Shown here: positions 55,262 to 64,000 of the stretch, piece after piece
Position numbering within the stretch: position 1 is the stretch's first letter
Layout: every line of letters begins with the position of its first letter
Assembly: GCA_037349105.1 (NCBI GenBank)
Contig: JAYJMM010000017.1
Coordinates: 186,001 to 250,000, forward strand
Origin: Limnomonas spitsbergensis
Lineage: Eukaryota; Chlorophyta; Chlorophyceae; Chlamydomonadales
DNA length: 64,000 nt
Reading direction: 5' to 3'
Notes under the pieces: model-generated
Told to the model about the DNA's origin: nothing
Databases searched by the model: none
Seen by the model: the letters and a program-made list of their open reading frames with translations, nothing else
Translations under genes and position numbers: made by a program

Positions 55262-57340
55262 CAAAACATCTTATGGGCAGAAGCCTTTGGTTATCTTATG
55301 GGCAGAAGCCTTTGGTAATCTTATGGGCAGAAGCCTTTGGTAATCTTATGGGCAGAAGCCTTTGGTAATCTTATGGGCAGAAGCCTTTGGTAATCTTATG
55401 GGCAGAAGCCTTTGGTAATCTTATGGGCAGAAGCCTTTGGTAATCTTATGGGCAGAAGCCTTTGGTAATCTTATGGGCAGAAGCCTTTGGTTATCTTATG
55501 GGCAGAAGCCTTTGGTTATCTTATGGGCAGAAGCCTTTGATAATCTTATGGGCAGAAGCCTTTGGTAATCTTATGGGCAGAAGCCTTTGGTTATCTTATG
55601 GGCAGAAGCCTTTGGTTATCTTATGGGCAGAAGCCTTTGGTTATCTTATGGGCAGAAGCCTTTGGTAATCTTATGGGCAGAAGCCTTTGGTTATCTTATG
55701 GGCAGAAGCCTTTGGTTATCTTATGGGCAGAAGCCTTTGGTTATCTTATGGGCAGAAGCCTTTGGTTATCTTATGGGCAGAAGCCTTTGGTTATCTTATG
55801 GGCAGAAGCCTTTGGTTATCTTATGGGCAGAAGCCTTTGGTAATCTTATGGGCAGAAGCCTTTGGTTATCTTATGGGCAGAAGCCTTTGGTTATCTTATG
55901 GGCAGAAGCCTTTGGTTATCTTATGGGCAGAAGCCTTTGATAATCTTATGGGCAGAAGCCTTTGGTAATCTTATGGGCAGAAGCCTTTGGTTATCTTATG
56001 GGCAGAAGCCTTTGGTTATCTTATGGGCAGAAGCCTTTGGTTATCTTATGGGCAGAAGCCTTTGGTTATCTTATGGGCAGAAGCCTTTGGTTATCTTATG
56101 GGCAGAAGCCTTTGGTTATCTTATGGGCAGAAGCCTTTGGTTATCTTATGGGCAGAAGCCTTTGGTTATCTTATGGGCAGAAGCCTTTGGTAATCTTATG
56201 GGCAGAAGCCTTTGGTTATCTTATGGGCAGAAGCCTTTGGTTATCTTATGGGCAGAAGCCTTTGGTTATCTTATGGGCAGAAGCCTTTGATAATCTTATG
56301 GGCAGAAGCCTTTGGTAATCTTATGGGCAGAAGCCTTTGGTTATCTTATGGGCAGAAGCCTTTGGTTATCTTATGGGCAGAAGCCTTTGGTTATCTTATG
56401 GGCAGAAGCCTTTGGTTATCTTATGGGCAGAAGCCTTTGGTTATCTTATGGGCAGAAGCCTTTGGTTATCTTATGGGCAGAAGCCTTTGGTTATCTTATG
56501 GGCAGAAGCCTTTGGTAATCTTATGGGCAGAAGCCTTTGGTTATCTTATGGGCAGAAGCCTTTGGTTATCTTATGGGCAGAAGCCTTTGGTTATCTTATG
56601 GGCAGAAGCCTTTGGTTATCTTATGGGCAGAAGCCTTTGGTAATCTTATGGGCAGAAGCCTTTGGTTATCTTATGGGCATAAGCCTTTGGTAATCTTATG
56701 GGCATAAGCCTTTGGTTATCTTATGGGCAGAAGCCTTTGGTTATCTTATGGGCAGAAGCCTTTGGTTATCTTATGGGCAGAAGCCTTTGGTTATCTTATG
56801 GGCAGAAGCCTTTGGTAATCTTATGGGCAGAAGCCTTTGGTAATCTTATGGGCAGAAGCCTTTGGTAATCTTATGGGCAGAAGCCTTTGGTTATCTTATG
56901 GGCAGAAGCCTTTGGTTATCTTATGGGCAGAAGCCTTTGGTTATCTTATGGGCAGAAGCCTTTGGTAATCTTATGGGCAGAAGCCTTTGGTTATCTTATG
57001 GGCAGAAGCCTTTGGTAATCTTATGGGCAGAAGCCTTTGGTAATCTTATGGGCAGAAGCCTTTGGTAATCTTATGGGCAGAAGCCTTTGGTAATCTTATG
57101 GGCAGAAGCCTTTGGTAATCTTATGGGCAGAAGCCTTTGGTTATCTTATGGGCAGAAGCCTTTGGTTATCTTATGGGCAGAAGCCTTTGGTTATCTTATG
57201 GGCAGAAGCCTTTGGTAATCTTATGGGCAGAAGCCTTTGGTAATCTTATGGGCAGAAGCCTTTGGTTATCTTATGGGCAGAAGCCTTTGGTTATCTTATG
57301 GGCAGAAGCCTTTGGTTATCTTATGGGCAGAAGCCTTTGG
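55262..57340. repeat. 25-bp minisatellite, about 83 units, intron 15
   Basis: TTATGGGCAGAAGCCTTTGG plus TTATC or TAATC. The variant TTTGATAATC marks blocks at about 55539, 55939 and 56289, giving 16-unit and 14-unit higher-order repeats. Two units near 56680-56705 have GGGCATAAGCC. The overlapping open frames on the plus strand are by-products. Confidence 0.95.
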
Positions 57341-57686
57341 GGGGGCAATAAAAAAAACCAGGGCCAAAATCAGGATCGGGCGCAGCTGGGGACGGCTGTT
57401 AAGGGAAGGCTTACCGCCGCACTGACCGTGCGCTCGCCTGCAAAATCCAGGCACTTCTTTATCAAGCCGCGCACAAACGGCAATCGCTATACATCGCTCA
57501 CGGCCACCTGGTTGAGGTTCTAGCATTTCAAAAACCAGAACCACAAGCCTTGCAAAGGCATTCAAACACATCCAAACTATTTGAATTCGAATTATTGCAG
57601 GGTGCTAAGTCTGAGACCCTAAACCCTAAACCCCAAACCCTCAACCGTAAGCCCTCAACCCTCAACCCTCAACTCTGTCTGCGCAG
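57341..57686. other. intron 15, right part
   Basis: Unique sequence ending in CCCTAAACCCTAAACCCC-type words and the acceptor TGCGCAG. No exon seen. Confidence 0.5.
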
Positions 57687-57884
57687 GCCATTCGTCACAA
57701 CAACCTGGGCGACTACGTCAATGCGGCCAAGACAATTGACGCCGACTTTGACCTGGCGGTCATCCAGCACGAGTTCGGCATATACGGCGGCGTGGAAAGC
57801 AGCTACTCCGTCTGCTTGGCAGGCATCCTGAATGTTCCCAAGGTGGCCGTCCTTCACACGCTCAGCGACAATATCCCTGATCAG
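57687..57884 (+). CDS. exon 16: second GT4 domain
   Basis: 66 codons, phase 0. FDLAVIQHEFGIYGGVESSY and VPKVAVLHTLSDNIPDQ match the GT4 subgroup motif I-Q-H-E-F/Y-G-I-x-G-G ... P-x-V-x-x-L/H-T. The donor is GATCAG|GTGGGC, repeated in every unit of the array that follows. The rest of the gene lies beyond the window. Confidence 0.85.
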
Positions 57885-60800
57885 GTGGGCTTGATCAAAT
57901 GGACCACAGATAAACCCCAGCTAAACCCTAATTCCAGCTTAATCCACACACTCAGCGACAATATCCCTGATCAGGTGGGCTTGGTCAAATGGACCACAGA
58001 TAAACCCCAGCTAAACCCTAATTCCAGCTTAATCCACACGCTCAGCGACAATATCCCTGATCAGGTGGGCTTGTTCAAATGGACCACAGATAAACCCCAG
58101 CTAAACCCTAATTCCAGCTTAATCCACACACTCAGCGACAATATCCCTGATCAGGTGGGCTTGATCAAATGGACCACAGATAAACCCCAGCTAAACCCTA
58201 ATTCCAGCTTAATCCACACGCTCAGCGACAATATCCCTGATCAGGTGGGCTTGATCAAATGGACCACAGATAAACCCCAGCTAAACCCTAATTCCAGCTT
58301 AATCCACACACTCAGCGACAATATCCCTGATCAGGTGGGCTTGGTCAAATGGACCACAGATAAACCCCAGCTAAACCCTAATTCCAGCTTAATCCACACG
58401 CTCAGCGACAATATCCCTGATCAGGTGGGCTTGATCAAATGGACCACAGATAAACCCCAGCTAAACCCTAATTCCAGCTTAATCCACACACTCAGCGACA
58501 ATATCCCTGATCAGGTGGGCTTGGTCAAATGGACCACAGATAAACCCCAGCTAAACCCTAATTCCAGCTTAATCCACACACTCAGCGACAATATCCCTGA
58601 TCAGGTGGGCTTGATCAAATGGACCACAGATAAACCCCAGCTAAACCCTAATTCCAGCTTAATCCACACACTCAGCGACAATATCCCTGATCAGGTGGGC
58701 TTGATCAAATGGACCACAGATAAACCCCAGCTAAACCCTAATTCCAGCTTAATCCACACACTCAGCGACAATATCCCTGATCAGGTGGGCTTGATCAAAT
58801 GGACCACAGATAAACCCCAGCTAAACCCTAATTCCAGCTTAATCCACACACTCAGCGACAATATCCCTGATCAGGTGGGCTTGATCAAATGGACCACAGA
58901 TAAACCCCAGCTAAACCCTAATTCCAGCTTAATCCACACACTCAGCGACAATATCCCTGATCAGGTGGGCTTGGTCAAATGGACCACAGATAAACCCCAG
59001 CTAAACCCTAATTCCAGCTTAATCCACACACTCAGCGACAATATCCCTGATCAGGTGGGCTTGATCAAATGGACCACAGATAAACCCCAGCTAAACCCTA
59101 ATTCCAGCTTAATCCACACACTCAGTGACAATATCCCTGATCAGGTGGGCTTGGTCAAATGGACCACAGATAAACCCCAGCTAAACCCTAATTCCAGCTT
59201 AATCCACACACTCAGCGACAATATCCCTGATCAGGTGGGCTTGATCAAATGGACCACAGATAAACCCCAGCTAAACCCTAATTCCAGCTTAATCCACACA
59301 CTCAGCGACAATATCCCTGATCAGGTGGGCTTGATCAAATGGACCACAGATAAACCCCAGCTAAACCCTAATTCCAGCTTAATCCACACGCTCAGCGACA
59401 ATATCCCTGATCAGGTGGGCTTGATCAAATGGACCACAGATAAACCCCAGCTAAACCCTAATTCCAGCTTAATCCACACACTCAGCGACAATATCCCTGA
59501 TCAGGTGGGCTTGATCAAATGGACCACAGATAAACCCCAGCTAAACCCTAATTCCAGCTTAATCCACACACTCAGCGACAATATCCCTGATCAGGTGGGC
59601 TTGATCAAATGGACCACAGATAAACCCCAGCTAAACCCTAATTCCAGCTTAATCCACACACTCAGCGACAATATCCCTGATCAGGTGGGCTTGATCAAAT
59701 GGACCACAGATAAACCCCAGCTAAACCCTAATTCCAGCTTAATCCACACACTCAGCGACAATATCCCTGATCAGGTGGGCTTGATCAAATGGACCACAGA
59801 TAAACCCCAGCTAAACCCTAATTCCAGCTTAATCCACACACTCAGTGACAATATCCCTGATCAGGTGGGCTTGATCAAATGGACCACAGATAAACCCCAG
59901 CTAAACCCTAATTCCAGCTTAATCCACACACTCAGCGACAATATCCCTGATCAGGTGGGCTTGGTCAAATGGACCACAGATAAACCCCAGCTAAACCCTA
60001 ATTCCAGCTTAATCCACACACTCAGCGACAATATCCCTGATCAGGTGGGCTTGATCAAATGGACCACAGATAAACCCCAGCTAAACCCTAATTCCAGCTT
60101 AATCCACACACTCAGCGACAATATCCCTGATCAGGTGGGCTTGATCAAATGGACCACAGATAAACCCCAGCTAAACCCTAATTCCAGCTTAATCCACACG
60201 CTCAGCGACAATATCCCTGATCAGGTGGGCTTGGTCAAATGGACCACAGATAAACCCCAGCTAAACCCTAATTCCAGCTTAATCCACACACTCAGCGACA
60301 ATATCCCTGATCAGGTGGGCTTGATCAAATGGACCACAGATAAACCCCAGCTAAACCCTAATTCCAGCTTAATCCACACACTCAGCGACAATATCCCTGA
60401 TCAGGTGGGCTTGGTCAAATGGACCACAGATAAACCCCAGCTAAACCCTAATTCCAGCTTAATCCACACACTCAGCGACAATATCCCTGATCAGGTGGGC
60501 TTGGTCAAATGGACCACAGATAAACCCCAGCTAAACCCTAATTCCAGCTTAATCCACACGCTCAGCGACAATATCCCTGATCAGGTGGGCTTGATCAAAT
60601 GGACCACAGATAAACCCCAGCTAAACCCTAATTCCAGCTTAATCCACACGCTCAGCGACAATATCCCTGATCAGGTGGGCTTGGTCAAATGGACCACAGA
60701 TAAACCCCAGCTAAACCCTAATTCCAGCTTAATCCACACACTCAGCGACAATATCCCTGATCAGGTGGGCTTGATCAAATGGACCACAGATAAACCCCAG

Positions 60801-63800
60801 CTAAAACCCTAATTCCAGCTTAATCCACACGCTCAGCGACAATATCCCTGATCAGGTGGGCTTGGTCAAATGGACCACAGATAAACCCCAGCTAAACCCT
60901 AATTCCAGCTTAATCCACACACTCAGCGACAATATCCCTGATCAGGTGGGCTTGGTCAAATGGACCACAGATAAACCCCAGCTAAACCCTAATTCCAGCT
61001 TAATCCACACACTCAGCGACAATATCCCTGATCAGGTGGGCTTGATCAAATGGACCACAGATAAACCCCAGCTAAACCCTAATTCCAGCTTAATCCACAC
61101 ACTCAGCGACAATATCCCTGATCAGGTGGGCTTGATCAAATGGACCACAGATAAACCCCAGCTAAACCCTAATTCCAGCTTAATCCACACACTCAGCGAC
61201 AATATCCCTGATCAGGTGGGCTTGATCAAATGGACCACAGATAAACCCCAGCTAAACCCTAATTCCAGCTTAATCCACACACTCAGCGACAATATCCCTG
61301 ATCAGGTGGGCTTGGTCAAATGGACCACAGATAAACCCCAGCTAAACCCTAATTCCAGCTTAATCCACACACTCAGCGACAATATCCCTGATCAGGTGGG
61401 CTTGATCAAATGGACCACAGATAAACCCCAGCTAAACCCTAATTCCAGCTTAATCCACACACTCAGCGACAATATCCCTGATCAGGTGGGCTTGATCAAA
61501 TGGACCACAGATAAACCCCAGCTAAACCCTAATTCCAGCTTAATCCACACACTCAGCGACAATATCCCTGATCAGGTGGGCTTGATCAAATGGACCACAG
61601 ATAAACCCCAGCTAAACCCTAATTCCAGCTTAATCCACACACTCAGCGACAATATCCCTGATCAGGGTGGGCTTGGTCAAATGGACCACAGATAAACCCC
61701 AGCTAAACCCTAATTCCAGCTTAATCCACACCCTCAGCGACAATATCCCTGATCAGGTGGGCTTGATCAAATGGACCACAGATAAACCCCAGCTAAACCT
61801 AATTCCAGCTTAATCCACCACGCTCAGCGACAATATCCCTGATCAGGTGGGCTTGGTCAAATGGACCACAGATAAAACCCCAGCTAACCCTAATTCCAGC
61901 TTAATCCACACACTCAGCGACAATATCCCTGATCAGGTGGGCTTGATCAAATGGACCACAGATAAACCCCAGCTAAACCCTAATTCCAGCTTCAATCCAC
62001 ACACTCAGCGACAATATCCCTGATCAGGTGGGCTTGTCAAATGGACCACAGATAAACCCCAGCTAAACCCTAATTCCAGCTTAATCCACACACTCAGTCG
62101 GACAATATCCCTGATCAGGTGGGCTTGATCAAATGGACCACAGATAAACCCCAGCTAAACCCTAATTCCAGCTTAATCCACACACTCAGGCGACAATATC
62201 CCTGATCAGGTGGGCTTGGTCAAATGGACCACAGATAAACCCCAGCTAAACCCTAATTCCAGCTTAATCCACACACTCAGCGACAATATCCCTGATCAGG
62301 TGGGCTTGGTCAAAATGGACCACAGATAAACCCCAGCTAAACCCTAATTCCAGCTTAATCCACACACTCAGCGACAATATCCCTGATCAGGTGGGCTTGA
62401 TCAAATGGACCACAGATAAACCCCAGCTAAACCCTAATTCCAGCTTAATCCACACACTCAGCGACAATATCCCTGATCAGGTGGGCTTGTCAAATGGACC
62501 ACAGATAAACCCCAGCTAAACCCTAATTCCAGCTTAATCCACACACTCAGCGACAATATCCCTGATCAGGTGGGCTTGATCAAATGGACCACAGATAAAC
62601 CCCAGCTAAACCCTAATTCCAGCTTAATCCACACACTCAGCGACAATATCCCTGATCAGGTGGGCTTGATCAAATGGACCACAGATAAACCCCAGCTAAA
62701 CCCTAATTCCAGCTTAATCCACACACTCAGCGACAATATCCCTGATCAGGTGGGCTTGATCAAATGGACCACAGATAAACCCCAGCTAAACCCTAATTCC
62801 AGCTTAATCCACACACTCAGCGACAATATCCCTGATCAGGTGGGCTTGGATCAAATGGACCACAGATAAACCCCAGCTAAACCCTAATTCCAGCTTAATC
62901 CACACACTCAGCGACAATATCCCTGATCAGGTGGGCTTGATCTAAATGGACCACAGATAAACCCCAGCTAAACCCTAATTCCAGCTTAATCCACACACTC
63001 AGCGACAATATCCCTGATCAGGTGGGCTTGATCAAATGGACCACAGATAAACCCCAGCTAAACCCTAATTCCAGCTTAATCCACACACTCAGCGACAATA
63101 TCCCTGATCAGGTGGGCTTGGTCAAATGGACCACAGATAAACCCAGCTAAACCCTAATTCCAGCTTAATCCACAAGCTCAGTCGACAATATTCCCTGTCA
63201 GGTGGGCTTGATCAAATGGACCACAGATAAACCCAGCTAAACCCTAATTCCAGCTTATCCACACACTCAGCGACAATATCCCTGATCAGGTGGGCTTGGT
63301 CAAATGGACACAGATAAACCCCAGCTAACCCTAATTCCAGCTTAATCCACACACTCAGCGACCATATCCCTGATCAGGTGGGCTTGGTCAAATGGACCAC
63401 AGATAACACCCCAGCTAAACCCTAATTCCAGGCTTAATCCACACACTCAGCGACAATATCCCTGATCAGGTGGGCTTGATCAAATGGACCACAGATAAAC
63501 CCCAGCTAAACCCTAATTCCAGCTTAATCCACACACTCAGCGACAATATCCCTGATCAGGTGGGCTTGGTCAAATGGACCACAGATAAACCCCAGCTAAA
63601 CCCTAATTCCAGCTTAATCCACACACTCAGCGACAATATCCCTGATCAGGTGGGCTTGAGTCAAATGGACCACAGATAAACCCCAGCTAAACCCTAATTC
63701 CAGCTTAATCCACACACTCAGCGACAATATCCCTGATCAGGTGGGCTTGGTCAAATGGACCACAGATAAACCCCAGCTAAACCCTAATTCCAGCTTAATC

Positions 63801-64000
63801 CACACACTCAGCGACAATATCCCTGATCAGGTGGGCTTGATCAAATGGACCACAGATAAAACCCCAGCTAACCCTAATTCCAGCTTAATCCACACAGCTC
63901 AGCGACAATATCCCTGATCAGGTGGGCTTGGTCAAATGGACCACAGATAAACCCCAGCTAAACCCTAATTCCAGCTTAATCCACACACTCAGCGACAATA
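57851..64000. repeat. 90-bp array of exon 16 donor echoes, about 68 units
   Basis: Each 90-base unit contains the last 34 bases of exon 16 (CACACGCTCAGCGACAATAT then CCCTGATCAG) and its GTGGGC donor, then 56 bases of intron including CTAAACCCTAATTCCAG. Units are exactly 90 bases up to about 60800 and differ mainly at TTGATC/TTGGTC and CACACA/CACACG. From about 61665 single-base insertions and deletions become frequent. The exon 16 frame runs through without a stop to 60812, giving a 1006-codon frame of 30-residue repeats. I treat this as an intronic artefact. Confidence 0.95.

Noticed and set aside
55262..57340. CRISPR array
   Set aside because: Regular 25-bp units have no unique spacers, no cas genes are near and the context is eukaryotic. 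The same reasoning excludes the 17-, 20-, 43- and 90-bp arrays.
57792..60812. 1006-codon frame of 30-residue repeats as a genuine repeat protein
   Set aside because: The unit starts with the end of exon 16 and its donor, and the array continues with frame-breaking indels. The frame is open only because one unit is open and its length is a multiple of three.

Overview
This looks like nuclear DNA of a eukaryote, most likely a green-lineage alga (a guess). Coding sequence comes in short, high-GC exons with GT..AG borders. Introns are long and packed with tandem repeats and with plant-type telomere-like words (CCCTAAA/TTTAGGG). One neighbouring gene has an SPPPP-type proline-rich segment typical of algal wall and matrix proteins. 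I found no prokaryotic operon, rRNA, tRNA or CRISPR array. The very long open frames in the arrays are by-products of repeat units whose length suits an open frame.

Layout. 1-3776: a 185-bp satellite, probably the last intron of an upstream gene whose terminal exon is 3851-4152 (+). 4153-5826: non-coding, ending in a 150-bp GC-rich array. 7834-6022 (-): four spliced exons of a proline-rich gene, head to head with the main gene. 8278-33949: copy 1 of the main gene, 13 exons with matching splice phases. 33950-34435: junction. 34436-53264: copy 2 of the same segment with exons of identical length. 53315-57884: three further exons (14-16) that exist only after copy 2. 57851-64000: a 90-bp array in the intron after exon 16, running off the window.

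The main gene encodes a predicted type II membrane protein: signal anchor, concanavalin-like LamG domain (about 138-363), degenerate GT2-like glycosyltransferase domain (about 416-652), complete GT4 glycosyltransferase domain (about 653-1106, with an EX7E motif), then the start of a second GT4 domain (exons 14-16). A Golgi enzyme building a matrix or scale polysaccharide is a reasonable inference. The tandem duplication has split the gene: copy 1 has the start codon and membrane anchor but lacks exons 14 onward, while copy 2 leads into exons 14-16 but its start is destroyed by a 31-bp fold-back palindrome. Joining exon 13 of copy 1 to exon 14 is in phase and would give an intact protein.

The most unusual feature is a recurring intron architecture. 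At least ten exon borders have tandem or scattered copies of themselves ('exon-edge echoes') in the adjoining intron, each carrying part of the exon plus the real splice donor or acceptor. Echo number and other array lengths differ strongly between the two otherwise near-identical copies, which makes the window a natural experiment on intron repeat growth.
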